Assembly (NCBI GenBank): GCA_002418285.1
Contig: DIDT01000058.1
Span: forward strand, 1-62,263
DNA from: Phycisphaerales bacterium UBA5793
GTDB taxonomy: Bacteria; Planctomycetota; Phycisphaerae; Phycisphaerales; UBA5793
DNA: 62,263 nt
Direction: 5' to 3'
Positions within the stretch are counted from its first letter, which is position 1; the number at the start of each line of letters is the position of its first letter. Under the pieces are notes generated by a model. The model saw only the letters and a list, made by a program, of their open reading frames with translations, was not told where the DNA came from and ran no database searches. The position numbers and the translations under genes were made by a program. Below, piece after piece: positions 1 to 9,398 of the stretch.

Positions 1-30
1 ATATGCGGCGTGTAAGCGCCTATTGCGTCA

Positions 31-196
31 TTGACGGATTTGACGGATCTTTGACGGATTCGCGCAGCGCAAACCCCTTGTTTAATAGAGTGTTTTGAGA
101 AAAGAGAGAGATATGTCAATACGTCAAGAGGGATATCCCACGCGCACCTTAACTGGGGCTGAGAGACCCATTGACGAATTGACGAATTTGACGGAT
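31..196. repeat. Iteron-like TTGACG(G/A)AT repeat cluster, candidate replication origin
   Basis: Six direct copies of the 9-mer TTGACGGAT or TTGACGAAT occur at 31-39, 40-48, 51-59, 171-179, 179-187 and 188-196, spaced 8 to 11 bp within each cluster. An inverted core (CGTCAA) lies at 122-127. The two clusters flank an A/T- and purine-rich stretch (about 78-120), and each is followed by a CGCAGCGC-type box (62-70 and 201-210). The array abuts the stop codon of the primase gene. Iteron clusters with an A/T-rich unwinding element beside replication genes are typical of phage and plasmid origins. The repeats are seen directly; origin function is inferred. They could instead be operator sites. Confidence 0.6.
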
Positions 197-198
197 CT

Positions 199-2595
199 CT
201 AACGCAGCGCATAGATCACCCTTGGCTTGGTCGCTGTTTCTTCGGTGATCTGCTCGACCTGCTCGGTCTCAAGCAGGTTCTCAAGAACCTCCTGGCGCTC
301 ACGTTGAGTGAGCCATTGGGTGCGCCGCGAGAAGTCGCGCTTGCTGATTCGCCCTCCACTGTTGCGGATGATCCGAACAACGCGTTTCTGCCGCGCATCG
401 AACTGACCATCCGCCACCCAGTGGCCGGCGACGAAGAGCATGCGTCTCGTCATATGTACCGACAGGTCGCACGCCCATCGCGCCGCGTTTTCGTCGATGA
501 TGGGTTTCTCGCGGTTGGTGGAGCACGCGTAGATGAGCGCCAGGCGGCACGCCTTCTCCTCTGCCCGTGCCCACAGCGACCGTCCTTCGACGTTGCTCTG
601 CGCCAGTTCGGCATCGACGCGGTCTGCCAGTTCATCGAAGATGAGCCCAGCCTCGGACGTGCACGGGATGATCGCCGGTTCGGGATGTTCCTTCCCCAGG
701 TTGCCTCCGGGCTGGAAGTTGCCCCACCAGCGCGCCGCGTCGAGCAGTTGTTCAGGCACATCCTGTGCGGTGGTGCGTTGCCTCGGCGGCGTGGCCTCGG
801 CCTCGAAGACCAGCAGACGTGCGATGAAACCGTCGTTGAGGCTCTCGGCCGTGAGCGACTCGAAGAAGTGCTCGGGCACGGTCGTGGCGTAGACGTTGAC
901 GCAGGGCTGGTCGATGACCTTGTTGCGCTTGGCCTCGGCATAGGCCTTGCCGCGGAAGACCGTGTCAGCGCTGCTGTAGAGTTTCATCAGGGCTGTCAGG
1001 ACGTTGAACAGGTGCGGGGCCCGCTTGGGATCTCCGATGGTCCGCAGGAAGCGACCGAACTCGTCAATCTGGAAGAGGACGGCCGGTTGACGCTCGACGG
1101 CGGTGACGAGCCCGGCATCGCTGGCGAGATCTTCGCTGCCTTCGTGCGTGCTCAAGCCGGACTGAAACAGGATGTTCTTGTTGACCTTGCGGGCGTGATC
1201 CTTGCCGGCGCCACTCGGCGCGAGGCCGACGCAGTAGAGGTTGGTGCGGTTGCCGCGCTCATCGCGCACCTTGCGGGCAGCGAGCGTTGCCTGGAGCGAG
1301 ATCGCCGCAGCGAGCGAGAGAATGGGCTGTGGCCGTTGGGAGGTCTGGATGTTGAACCTGATCACGTCGCCGACAAATCCGGGAACATTGAGCAGGTGCT
1401 CGGGGAACGGACCGGGGTCGGGCGGCTTGCCGGACGCATCGGGAGATGGCGAATCCGTGATGGTCGCGGCGATCGCAGTTTCCCGCCGATTCAGAATGCC
1501 TGTCAGATCGACCCCGTCATGGGGCTGCCCGCGCGCGGCGTACTCGGGATCGAGCACGCGGCGCAGTGCAGGCCAGGTGAAGTTCTCACCGCGATTATGC
1601 TTGTTGCAATAGGCGAGCATTCCATCGTCGCCGACAAGGACGGCAATGTCCGATGAACCCGTCGAGACGATCTCGGGATCAATCGGGCAGCGTTCAAGCA
1701 GGATCATGGTCTTGGTGCCGTTGCGGCGCACGCCCTTGATGGGCACACCGCGTTGCTCGAGCCACATGCGGACGTCATCAGGTGTTGACGGGAAACGCTC
1801 AATCCAGTCCGGCGGTGCCGATGGCGGAGGTTGATCGGTCGCCACAAGTGCTTCGAGCGCCTCGACGGGCACGACCTGAACTTCGTCGGGCGCACTGATC
1901 AGAGCCGAGCGGCGGTGCGGTCGCGCGGCGATGCTCTCGCTGGCGGAAAGATCGTCGCCCTTGCGCGCCATGGTGCCGATGATTTTGGTGATGCGGGCGG
2001 GGTTGTGGACCGAGCGGTCGATCCTGACGTGCTCATCATCAAAGTGGTCGGCGATCGCTACAAGCACGCGCCGCACAAGTTCAGCATCATCGACGGGCAG
2101 ATCGATGCGGAAGAGCAGGTGATAGCCGTTGCCGGACATCGCGACAATCGGCTCCGGCCAGTGGAGCAGCGACAAGAAGACCCAGATGGCGCTGGCCCGC
2201 TGCCGCGCCAATTCGAGTTCCTCGTCGGTTGCACTGACTCCACTTGGCCGAACAGGATCGACGTCGATCAGGAGCCAGTGGCGCACCAGAATGTCTCCAT
2301 CCGCCGTTGTTTCCGGCGCGCGGCGCTTGAGCCGGTTTGCGGCTCGGGCGAGCAGATCTGATCTGACGGGGTTCAGCGTGACGTAGACGCCCGGCGCCAG
2401 GCCGCTCTCGTCGAGTTCGGTGATGAAACCGGCGGCCGTCTCGATCAAATCGTGCGTGAAGTATCCGCTGACCGTGCTTGTATACGTCGCACCGCCGCGC
2501 TCCAGGCACTTGGGCGCGCGGACCTCGAACACGTCGCCCGGCTGCACCAGCAGTCTGAGAAAGCTCGCGACCTCCTTGGCGATCGTGTCATGCAT
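199..2595 (-). CDS. AEP-type primase / DUF3987-like helicase, phage replication protein
   Basis: This 798-residue protein probably primes and unwinds DNA for replication. The N-terminal part has archaeo-eukaryotic primase signatures: a hhDhD motif (LLIDVDP, D111 and D113) and an sGxGxH motif (SGNGYH, S154 to H159). The C-terminal half resembles DUF3987/YfjI-type primase-helicases, with a P-loop (GLAPSGAGKD, about residue 461) and an acidic Walker B strand (LFQIDEFG). Its ATG overlaps the stop of the upstream helicase gene (TGATG), so it is the last gene of a minus-strand replication operon. The iteron-like array starts at its stop codon. The replication role is well supported; the exact family name is not certain. 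Confidence 0.8.
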   Translation of the reverse strand: MHDTIAKEVASFLRLLVQPGDVFEVRAPKCLERGGATYTSTVSGYFTHDLIETAAGFITELDESGLAPGVYVTLNPVRSDLLARAANRLKRRAPETTADGDILVRHWLLIDVDPVRPSGVSATDEELELARQRASAIWVFLSLLHWPEPIVAMSGNGYHLLFRIDLPVDDAELVRRVLVAIADHFDDEHVRIDRSVHNPARITKIIGTMARKGDDLSASESIAARPHRRSALISAPDEVQVVPVEALEALVATDQPPPSAPPDWIERFPSTPDDVRMWLEQRGVPIKGVRRNGTKTMILLERCPIDPEIVSTGSSDIAVLVGDDGMLAYCNKHNRGENFTWPALRRVLDPEYAARGQPHDGVDLTGILNRRETAIAATITDSPSPDASGKPPDPGPFPEHLLNVPGFVGDVIRFNIQTSQRPQPILSLAAAISLQATLAARKVRDERGNRTNLYCVGLAPSGAGKDHARKVNKNILFQSGLSTHEGSEDLASDAGLVTAVERQPAVLFQIDEFGRFLRTIGDPKRAPHLFNVLTALMKLYSSADTVFRGKAYAEAKRNKVIDQPCVNVYATTVPEHFFESLTAESLNDGFIARLLVFEAEATPPRQRTTAQDVPEQLLDAARWWGNFQPGGNLGKEHPEPAIIPCTSEAGLIFDELADRVDAELAQSNVEGRSLWARAEEKACRLALIYACSTNREKPIIDENAARWACDLSVHMTRRMLFVAGHWVADGQFDARQKRVVRIIRNSGGRISKRDFSRRTQWLTQRERQEVLENLLETEQVEQITEETATKPRVIYALR

Positions 2596-4274
2596 CAGAA
2601 CGGCACCTCGGATTCAGAAAGCCCGCCCGGGAGCGCCGCGTACTGCGCAGCGCCCTCGTCGGTGTCGATGCGCGGCGGTTTCGGGCCAAGGACATGACCG
2701 GCGACCTCGTCATACCTGGTGCCGGGCTTGCGCCTGATCGTGATGCTCAATGTCGGCGCCAGTGTCCCGCACCGCGCCAGGTCGACGGCTTCGTCAACGG
2801 TGTCGGGCACGGCTTCGTTCGATCGCTGCCGCCACCATTGCTCGGCCTTCTTCCGGGCATAGCCCGCGTGTTCGAAGCACACCCATTCGGAGAAGGTCGC
2901 CGCGAAGCCGCAGCGGTAGTCCACGCGCATTGTCGGCGCGGCCGCCGGGTCGCTGCGCTTGTGATAGACTTCATACCAGACATCGGTGACGTCGTAGGCC
3001 GTGTCGGTCACCTGGTCGGACAAAATGCCCGCGTTCGTGGCTTGCGGCTCGTGCTTGCTGCGCTCCGGTGGCGGGAACTCGTACCCGCACTCGGGGCACA
3101 CCGAATACGCCGCGTGGACGACGGCATGACACTGCGGACACTCCTTCGCCGGCGCTTCGCCATCTCCTTTGCCGGGTTCCTTGATCCTCAGATCATCCAC
3201 GGGGCCGTGGCGGAGGATGTTGCCGCCGAAGTCGAGAATCAGACAGTCGGTCTTGTCAGGATGAAGACGAAAACCTCGTCCGACCATCTGTATGAACAGT
3301 CCCGGCGACATCGTCGGACGCAGCAGCGCGACGCAGTCAACGGCAGGCGCGTCGAAACCGGTCGTCAGAACGTTGCAGTTCGCGAGATACTTCAGCTCTC
3401 CAGCTTTGAACCGGTCGATGATCGCGTCGCGCTCGCGAGTGGGTGTATTTCCCTCGACGAAGTCGCACTCGAGGCCGTGACGGGTGCGCAGCACCTCGAC
3501 GACGTGCTGCCCGTGTCGGATGCCAGACGTGAAGATGAGGACACTGCGCCTGTCGGTCGTGTGCTCAACAATCTCGGCGCAAGCGGTCTGCACCAGGTCG
3601 TCGGTATCCATGACGTTCTCGACCTCGCCGGCGACGAACTCGCCGGCTCGGACGTGCAGGTTGCTCACGTCGGCACGGGCGATGCCGGCCTTTGTGCGCA
3701 GCGGACACAGGTATCCTTGCACGATCAGTTCGCGCACGCCGATTTCGTAGCAGATCTCGTTGAGGATGTTCTCGGGCGCGCAGATCATGCCCGTCTTCAG
3801 ACGAAATGGAGTCGCCGTCAGCCCGATGATCCTGACGTGTGGATTGACCGCTGTCGCTTCGGAAATGAACTGCCGGTACATCCCCTCGCCGTCAGGGGCT
3901 ATCAGGTGGGCTTCGTCGACAATGATCAGATCGACGGGGCCGAGATCGCACGCTCGTTGATAGATCGACTGAATCCCCGCGATGGTGACGGGGTAGCTAA
4001 GATCGCGGCGCTTGAGGCCAGCCGAGTAGAGGCCGACGGGCAGATCAGGAGCGACGGCACGGAGCTTATCCCTCGACTGCTCGAGCAGTTCTTTGACGTG
4101 CGCGACAATGATGACGCGCCCGTTCCACAGGCTCACCGCGTCGCGGCAGATCGTGGCGATGACCAAGGTTTTCCCCGCGGCCGTCGGCAGGGTGATGCAC
4201 GGATTGTCATCGCGCGTGCGCAGATGCTGATAGGTCGCCTCCACGGCATCGCGCTGATACGGCCGCAACTCCAT
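2595..4274 (-). CDS. SF2 DEAD/DEAH-box helicase with C-terminal zinc site (phage)
   Basis: A 559-residue superfamily 2 helicase. I chose the ATG at 4274 because the protein then begins MELRPYQRDA, the usual Q-motif start of phage SF2 helicases, and because it overlaps the preceding stop (TGATG). Visible motifs are Walker A (LPTAAGKT), DEAH (LIIVDEAH), motif V (LTTGFDAPAVD) and motif VI (QMVGRGFR). A CPQC...CPEC zinc ribbon follows the helicase core at about residues 400-425. It is a DNA translocase or helicase of the replication and recombination module, cotranscribed with the primase and the DUF669 protein. Confidence 0.85.
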   Translation of the reverse strand: MELRPYQRDAVEATYQHLRTRDDNPCITLPTAAGKTLVIATICRDAVSLWNGRVIIVAHVKELLEQSRDKLRAVAPDLPVGLYSAGLKRRDLSYPVTIAGIQSIYQRACDLGPVDLIIVDEAHLIAPDGEGMYRQFISEATAVNPHVRIIGLTATPFRLKTGMICAPENILNEICYEIGVRELIVQGYLCPLRTKAGIARADVSNLHVRAGEFVAGEVENVMDTDDLVQTACAEIVEHTTDRRSVLIFTSGIRHGQHVVEVLRTRHGLECDFVEGNTPTRERDAIIDRFKAGELKYLANCNVLTTGFDAPAVDCVALLRPTMSPGLFIQMVGRGFRLHPDKTDCLILDFGGNILRHGPVDDLRIKEPGKGDGEAPAKECPQCHAVVHAAYSVCPECGYEFPPPERSKHEPQATNAGILSDQVTDTAYDVTDVWYEVYHKRSDPAAAPTMRVDYRCGFAATFSEWVCFEHAGYARKKAEQWWRQRSNEAVPDTVDEAVDLARCGTLAPTLSITIRRKPGTRYDEVAGHVLGPKPPRIDTDEGAAQYAALPGGLSESEVPF

Positions 4275-4600
4275 CACGTCAGCGCCTCCTGCGCCGCGCG
4301 CACAGAGGCCATCAGTGCTGGCAGATCCTCGGCCGCCAAGCAGATCATGCACTTCGAGCGACGGCGACGGAAGAGGATCACCGGCACACGCGAGCCAGCA
4401 GAAATCTGAAGGCGCCTCCAGGCGGACCAGAATTGCGGACATGGTGCATCGAGTTCCGCCGCATACACGCCCGGCAAGCACGCATCCGCGTCATCGAGCG
4501 CCAGCGACGCCGCCGTGTCGCGCGAAGTGTCGATCACCTCGCGCAACAGGGCAGCGCCGTTCGAACTGGTCGCGGCTGGTGCTGTCACTTTCGTGCCCAC
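4274..4600 (-). CDS. Hypothetical phage replication-module protein
   Basis: A 108-residue protein with a GTG start at 4600, overlapping the end of the DUF669 gene by 16 bp; its stop overlaps the helicase ATG. It contains a central Trp/Arg-rich stretch (FWSAWRRLQI) and a C-terminal alanine-rich helix. I recognise no domain. The tight overlaps on both sides support it as a real gene of the replication operon. Function unknown; a small nuclease or accessory subunit is possible but not shown. Confidence 0.55.
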   Translation of the reverse strand: MGTKVTAPAATSSNGAALLREVIDTSRDTAASLALDDADACLPGVYAAELDAPCPQFWSAWRRLQISAGSRVPVILFRRRRSKCMICLAAEDLPALMASVRAAQEALT

Positions 4601-5040
4601 GGTGCCGTCGAGCCGGGAGTTGCAGTTGCGGGGCGAGGCGCAGTCTCCCGCTTCGAATATCCCCGAGTCTCGTTGCCGAGTTCATTGGTGTCGCTGCGAC
4701 GCTTCAGGCCGACAGTGATTTCGAGGGGAATGTTGTGCAGGGCCGCCGAGTCGTTCGGCTTCATGACGCCGACGGCGCGGCAGATCGCCGAGAGTTCCGC
4801 TTTGGCGATCTCGACTGCGGTCTGGTTTGGATTCTCGAGGTTGAGTCGAGCCCAGACACGACGACCTTTGTGCTCTCCTTCGATGACCTGGAAGACCAGT
4901 TGCAGGTATCTGCCGTCGCCGGCCTTCGTCGGCTTCATCTCCGATTCAGAGATGATCGCGATATAGGGCCCGGCGGGGATCGGTTGAAGTGCGACCGATG
5001 GTTCGACTTGGCTGGCGTCGAAATTGTTCAGATGTACCAC
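4585..5040 (-). CDS. DUF669 family phage protein (probable ssDNA-binding protein)
   Basis: A 151-residue protein whose features match DUF669: IPAGPYIAIISESEMKPTK near the N-terminus, then GRYLQLVFQVIEGEHKGR and an RLNLENPN segment. DUF669 proteins occur in phage replication and recombination cassettes beside Sak4-like ATPases and helicases and are thought to bind single-stranded DNA. That is the context here: the Sak4-like ATPase gene lies 35 bp upstream and the helicase downstream. The C-terminal 30 residues are Pro/Thr/Ala-rich and probably disordered. Confidence 0.8.
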   Translation of the reverse strand: MVHLNNFDASQVEPSVALQPIPAGPYIAIISESEMKPTKAGDGRYLQLVFQVIEGEHKGRRVWARLNLENPNQTAVEIAKAELSAICRAVGVMKPNDSAALHNIPLEITVGLKRRSDTNELGNETRGYSKRETAPRPATATPGSTAPWARK

Positions 5041-5075
5041 GACTGCGCTCCTTGTAGGATGAGGTGTTGGATCGA

Positions 5076-5816
5076 TCAGTTACTGGTGGAAAGCGCGGCA
5101 TGGCCGCGCCGGATGTGTTCAGACAGTTCAGCCCAGTCGAGGGCGATCTTGGGCGGCAGCCCGTAGCGGTTCTTGGCAATGACGTTGCTGGTGCCCTCGG
5201 TCGTGAGCGTGCGAGTGCCGTCCGGCTCACGCGAGGCGTAAAGCACTGCGTCGACCCACTCGATAAACGTGGGAGCGATCCACTGCGGGACATCTGGCGA
5301 CGCGAGACGGACGTCGTAGCCTTCGGGCGTCGTGATTTTCGCGTTGGCGGCGTGCGCGAGAAGCAGCACTGCGATGCCGCGATCAGTGATTGCGTTGAGC
5401 GTCGGCAGCAACTCGCGGTTGACGATGTTCGCCACGATCTCACGCGCTCGAAAGTAGCCACCGTGTGAGGATGACAGAGTGTTCGTGACTGCGCCACGGG
5501 ACTTGCCATCGAGGTCCATGACGACGTACTCGACAATGCGCTGCACCGCCCAGTCGATCGTGTCGATCGCGATGGCACCGAGACCTTCGGGCGCATTGCG
5601 CTCGATTTCGATGAGCCAATCGAGGATTTCCGGCCAACTTCGGAGGAATGGAGTGCGCGTGAGACCTGGAACCGCTCCGGCGCCATTCTCGCAATCGAGA
5701 AGCAACGCACTGGCCCGGGCCGCGAGGGTGGTCTTCCCGATTCCGGGTGTGCCGTAGACGATGAGTTTCGGAGGAGTTGGCGTAGTTGCGGTGATGAGGG
5801 TGTCGCGAAGGGACAT
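5076..5816 (-). CDS. Sak4/AAA_24-like RecA-fold ATPase, phage recombination protein
   Basis: A 246-residue P-loop ATPase. Walker A (VYGTPGIGKTTLA) lies near residues 19-31 and a Walker B-like strand (LGAIAIDTID) near residue 80. Size and motif order match the phage nucleotide-binding family (AAA_24, Sak4), single-strand annealing or RecA-like recombinases that work with an SSB-like partner. The DUF669 gene immediately downstream is the expected partner. The operon direction and a gap of 35 bp suggest co-expression. Confidence 0.8.
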   Translation of the reverse strand: MSLRDTLITATTPTPPKLIVYGTPGIGKTTLAARASALLLDCENGAGAVPGLTRTPFLRSWPEILDWLIEIERNAPEGLGAIAIDTIDWAVQRIVEYVVMDLDGKSRGAVTNTLSSSHGGYFRAREIVANIVNRELLPTLNAITDRGIAVLLLAHAANAKITTPEGYDVRLASPDVPQWIAPTFIEWVDAVLYASREPDGTRTLTTEGTSNVIAKNRYGLPPKIALDWAELSEHIRRGHAALSTSN

Positions 5817-5875
5817 GGGTGCTCCTGCTTCTGGTCGTGACGAATCGAGCGTCGAAGGCGGTGAGGCCGCAGCTA

Positions 5876-6475
5876 CTATGTCTGCGGCTCATCGCGATTC
5901 TGTCGCATGGAAAAGTCACGAAAAACCGCGCGAAGCGCCGGATCGTCCCGGAGCCGCTCGATCGCCCGGTAGACCGTGGAGCGGTGAAGACCGCGGCGTC
6001 TGGCCGTTTCGTCGGGTGTCAGGTACATGAGGGCTCGGGCGAAGCCGCGAAGCGGCTCCGGCAATCCGTCGATTGCCGCATCAATGTCTAGGCGGAGCCG
6101 GATCGCGGCGGAGCGATCGCGGGTCTTGGGTTTCACGGTGGCGTCGAAGGCGACGTGCAGCCACCCCTCATCCTGCCTTGCTCTCCGGCGATCGCGTTCG
6201 CCGACCAACTGGCGCGTGACTTCGCGCTCTGCCCTCTGCAGGACGCCGCTGGCGAAGGTGTGCCATGCGGCTCCGTCGGTCCTGTACTTCAACGACGCCT
6301 TCACGAGTTCCGCAGCGAGCAGAGCGTACGCCTCTGCCGCCTCTCCGTGGTTCAATCGGAGGCGCCGCTTCAGGCGGCCGGCGTGGAATTCGATGCGGGA
6401 GATGATGTATGGATCGAAAGGCGTGATGGTTGGGTCGAAGGCGAATCGCTGTCTGGCGCGGCCTTGATCTGGCAT
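5876..6475 (-). CDS. Sigma-70-like / helix-turn-helix regulator
   Basis: A 199-residue protein if translation starts at the ATG at 6475, which has an AGAGG ribosome-binding site upstream; the open frame extends further but with poor composition. The C-terminal region (AIDGLPEPLRGFARALMYL, then TPDETARRRGLHRSTVYRAI) looks like sigma region 4 or a comparable HTH with a recognition helix. The N-terminal half is helical and arginine-rich. It may direct transcription of phage genes or act as a late regulator. It is the first gene of the minus-strand replication cluster, separated from the orphan gene by about 230 bp. Confidence 0.6.
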   Translation of the reverse strand: MPDQGRARQRFAFDPTITPFDPYIISRIEFHAGRLKRRLRLNHGEAAEAYALLAAELVKASLKYRTDGAAWHTFASGVLQRAEREVTRQLVGERDRRRARQDEGWLHVAFDATVKPKTRDRSAAIRLRLDIDAAIDGLPEPLRGFARALMYLTPDETARRRGLHRSTVYRAIERLRDDPALRAVFRDFSMRQNRDEPQT

Positions 6476-6709
6476 TCCGGACCTCTGCTCGTGCGAGCGG
6501 GGCCGAGAGCGCGACAGGTCCGGCTGATTGGCGCTTCGGCGGGTGGCGATGTCAGTTCGATTGCCGGCCTGTCGTCTAGGACTGCCGACATATCGCTGGA
6601 TCGACCGAGCCGCGCGCAAGAATGGCGCACAACAGACTGCCTCTGAAGGACTTGCAGCAAATATCGTTATTCGTGAATCCCGAAGATTCTCAGCGACATG
6701 TCGCTGAAA

Positions 6710-8899
6710 TCACTCATGCTCAGTGGTGAATTGCGCCTTCCAGCCTTTCAGTTTCCTGATGTACTTGAAGGGCTTGGGCTCGATGCCGAAGAAGGAACGA
6801 AGACCCTGATTGAGCCGTTCAAGTCGCTTCTGGTCGTGCCGCGATGGCGAGACGCCATCCCAAGTCAATTCTCCACGCCCAAATGCGCATCTTCGCAGCA
6901 GTTCCCATTGCTCGTTCGGGCGCGGGGTGCGTCCGTCGGCCATTCCCATCTCCGCGTAGGTGTATGTTCGAGACGTGCCGCCAACACGGATGAAGACGGT
7001 ATAGGGGTCTTTGAACTGCAAAAACACTTCCCGCCATGTCGCTTCGGTCGGAGTGGGAAAGAGCGGCCGAAGCGGTGAACCGTGCAACTGTGGTAAATGG
7101 ACTTGCAGGAAGGGCTTCAGAATCACATCAAGGGGCCGCGACAGCACAACTGACCCGTCGCCATCAAGCCGCGCACACTCGGAGAGCGAGACCCACTCAA
7201 CCGTCGGCATGCCGGGCTTCCCGCGATTCTCGGCAATCGCATGATGCCGAGTCGGTGTCACGATTACAAATGGCTGCTTGCAATGACCGGCGATGGTCAA
7301 GCACTCGGCGTGAAACGACACTGGGTCGGGCGCGGCGACGAAGTAGACCGGATACTTCTGTCCCTCGACGGGTGAATACTCACCGACCCACCAAGTCCAT
7401 TGCTGCCCGCCACTACGGCCCGCGGTTCCTTGGAGCGACATTGCCTTGGATACCGACTTGACCAGTTCATCGACATCGAACGCGAGCAGTGCAACCATTT
7501 CGGGGCTGACCCGATCGATCTTGCCAGTAACCTCGCAGATAGCAAGATACTCGTCCGGTTCGACCACCCGGACGGTTCGATCCCAGCGCTCGCCGTCGAA
7601 GCGAAGACACGAAGCGATCTGCCCCGTAGCAGATACATATCTTGCGAAGACATCGCTTTCGTGTCTCAGTCGATGTTGCCATTCGATGTTGGCCGCTGTC
7701 CATCCATCGGGCCTATCCAGCCAATCCCAGCAAGGTCCTTCATTCGACTCAATGACGGCGCGATCTCCGAGCATCTGGCGCCGGCGAAGAAACGCCTGTA
7801 TGAGCTCCGAGTCGTCGTCGCGGGTTAGTTTCAGACAAGCACCATCGCGCACGGTCGCGCTGCGCGGTTGGGTGGAGTCTCTAAAGTGAAATTCAAGGTC
7901 GACTCTCTGAATCTGACCCCATTGCGGCGGTCCCGATCGCAGCTTCTCCCAAGCAGCGAACAGATCGGATGCCTTCTCTTCCTTGAAGTACTTGAGCGCA
8001 GGTTGGGCTCTGACCGAGATGCCTTTGAGGACGACGTGGCTGAGTCCGGGCACATCATTGCACCACATGGCATCCCGACCTCGACGCTTGATCGGATCGA
8101 GGTTGACGACGAGAGGAGTGCTAAATGCTTCAGCGTCGCCTGCGAGCGCCAGTCCGAAAGCGGTTCTCAGTGCCTCCCGCTCTCGGATTGGCATGTCTTT
8201 CACTTCAAGTTCGCGATGAACAGCGTCATAGGCGACAATATCGAACTCGAGGGGTTCGAAGCCGATCGTCGACGGCTTGCCGCGATCATTGACTCCGTAT
8301 CGAGCGAACGGTCCACCGCGCTGGATCACATAACGGACACCCGAACTGTGGGGGAAGGCGAATATCCCCATAGGCGCGCCGAGTCCTATCCGATCGAACG
8401 ACGTCGCTAAATGGCCTTTAAGTGCTGCGATGAATTCGGAGCTCGCCGCGTTGGATTCGAGGATTGCGTGTTCCGTCACGGCATAGAGGCGAAGGGACCT
8501 ACTTCGAACGCTGATCTGTGCAGCTTGCGCCCGAACCAAGGCCTGGGGGTCAATCAGCCAGGCTTCCACCGCGGCGTCCGCATGCGACATCTGTTCGCCG
8601 CTGAGAGGTGTCGGCCCGAACTTTTCGAGCACTCTGCGGACCGCGTCCTCGCCAGTTCGCGTGGCAAGTTGATCAACCAGATAGAGCGAGTTGATGAGAT
8701 CTGAAGGCGCCTGTTTGGCGGCGTCAGCGAGTATCTTCGCTAGCCCCTCGATGTCCAGCTGTTCTGGATCTTCAGGAAGTGGAAAACCCAGCCGTACGAA
8801 ATCCCCGGCAAACTGATTGAGAAGACGCAGAAGTCGGTCAGGGCGGATCTGTCTCAGCACTTCGGGTCGGGTGAAACGACGGAGTTTTTGACCGGCCAT
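6710..8899 (-). CDS. Large protein of unknown function with C-terminal winged-helix-like region
   Basis: I do not recognise this 729-codon gene. The ATG at 8899 begins MAGQKLRRF. The N-terminal 120 residues are helical; the middle contains several beta-rich stretches and Trp/Asp-rich segments (GPCWDWLDRPDGW, QQWTWWVGEYSPVEG). The last 100 residues (EQWELLRRCAFGRGELTW to GLRSFFGIEPKPF) resemble the winged-helix tails of bacterial sensor or regulator proteins. No membrane segment or P-loop is visible. Base composition is visibly less GC-rich than the adjacent phage genes, and it has intergenic gaps on both sides, so it looks like inserted cargo between the recombination and replication modules. 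A defence or regulatory role is possible but unproven. Confidence 0.6.
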   Translation of the reverse strand: MAGQKLRRFTRPEVLRQIRPDRLLRLLNQFAGDFVRLGFPLPEDPEQLDIEGLAKILADAAKQAPSDLINSLYLVDQLATRTGEDAVRRVLEKFGPTPLSGEQMSHADAAVEAWLIDPQALVRAQAAQISVRSRSLRLYAVTEHAILESNAASSEFIAALKGHLATSFDRIGLGAPMGIFAFPHSSGVRYVIQRGGPFARYGVNDRGKPSTIGFEPLEFDIVAYDAVHRELEVKDMPIREREALRTAFGLALAGDAEAFSTPLVVNLDPIKRRGRDAMWCNDVPGLSHVVLKGISVRAQPALKYFKEEKASDLFAAWEKLRSGPPQWGQIQRVDLEFHFRDSTQPRSATVRDGACLKLTRDDDSELIQAFLRRRQMLGDRAVIESNEGPCWDWLDRPDGWTAANIEWQHRLRHESDVFARYVSATGQIASCLRFDGERWDRTVRVVEPDEYLAICEVTGKIDRVSPEMVALLAFDVDELVKSVSKAMSLQGTAGRSGGQQWTWWVGEYSPVEGQKYPVYFVAAPDPVSFHAECLTIAGHCKQPFVIVTPTRHHAIAENRGKPGMPTVEWVSLSECARLDGDGSVVLSRPLDVILKPFLQVHLPQLHGSPLRPLFPTPTEATWREVFLQFKDPYTVFIRVGGTSRTYTYAEMGMADGRTPRPNEQWELLRRCAFGRGELTWDGVSPSRHDQKRLERLNQGLRSFFGIEPKPFKYIRKLKGWKAQFTTEHE

Positions 8900-8993
8900 G
8901 GGTCGCGTCCTTGCGCGGGCGGTCTGGTCGCTGCTCCTTCATCAGCGGGACCGACTGCGGAGTATGGGGCTGGTTTTCCGCATTCTAACCCAA

Positions 8994-9398
8994 TCAACCC
9001 GCCTCGTCCCCACCCCGACAGGCTATCCACAGTTTCCGCTGCCTGTCCCAGTCCACCTCCGCCGCAACTGGCCGCAGATGCCGTTCGACGATCGGGTCGC
9101 GGCCGTGGGTGGTCGGCGGCAGGTTCATCACCGCCAACTGAATATCCGGTGCCAAGTGGAGCAGGTTGAGGATCTGCGTCATGCGCGCGCGGGTAACGTG
9201 GCCGACGTGGGCGGCCTCTGCCTGATCACGGATCGCGCCGGAGGCGATCAGCCCGTCGATCCTAATCGCCAGCGCCACTAGGCGAGCCACGCGCGGCAAT
9301 CGCTCTCGGTTCTCAACTCTGATCTCGCGTTTGGGACCGGACCGCAGGCGCCGCTGCCCTCCGGCAGCCGTGAAGTGCACCTCCTTGGTCACGGTCAT
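8994..9398 (-). CDS. ParB-like HTH protein, recombinase partner
   Basis: A 134-residue basic protein whose ATG overlaps the serine recombinase stop (ATGA). Residues about 55-95 form an HTH (IRDQAEAAHVGHVTRARM, then TQILNLLHLAPDIQ) very like the ParB/KorB HTH. The N-terminus is rich in Arg/Lys. Small HTH proteins of this kind commonly follow DUF2924-associated serine recombinases. A likely role is a DNA-binding accessory or directionality factor for recombination, or a regulator of the operon; neither is shown by the sequence. Confidence 0.65.
   Translation of the reverse strand: MTVTKEVHFTAAGGQRRLRSGPKREIRVENRERLPRVARLVALAIRIDGLIASGAIRDQAEAAHVGHVTRARMTQILNLLHLAPDIQLAVMNLPPTTHGRDPIVERHLRPVAAEVDWDRQRKLWIACRGGDEAG

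Noticed and set aside
1..198. CRISPR-like array
   Set aside because: The repeats are 9 bp and nearly contiguous, with no spacers of uniform length; no cas genes are present in the window. Iteron or operator function fits better.
304..4409. Long plus-strand frames over the primase and helicase genes (450 and 571 codons)
   Set aside because: They mirror genes with intact enzymatic motifs on the other strand; no ribosome-binding sites or domains.
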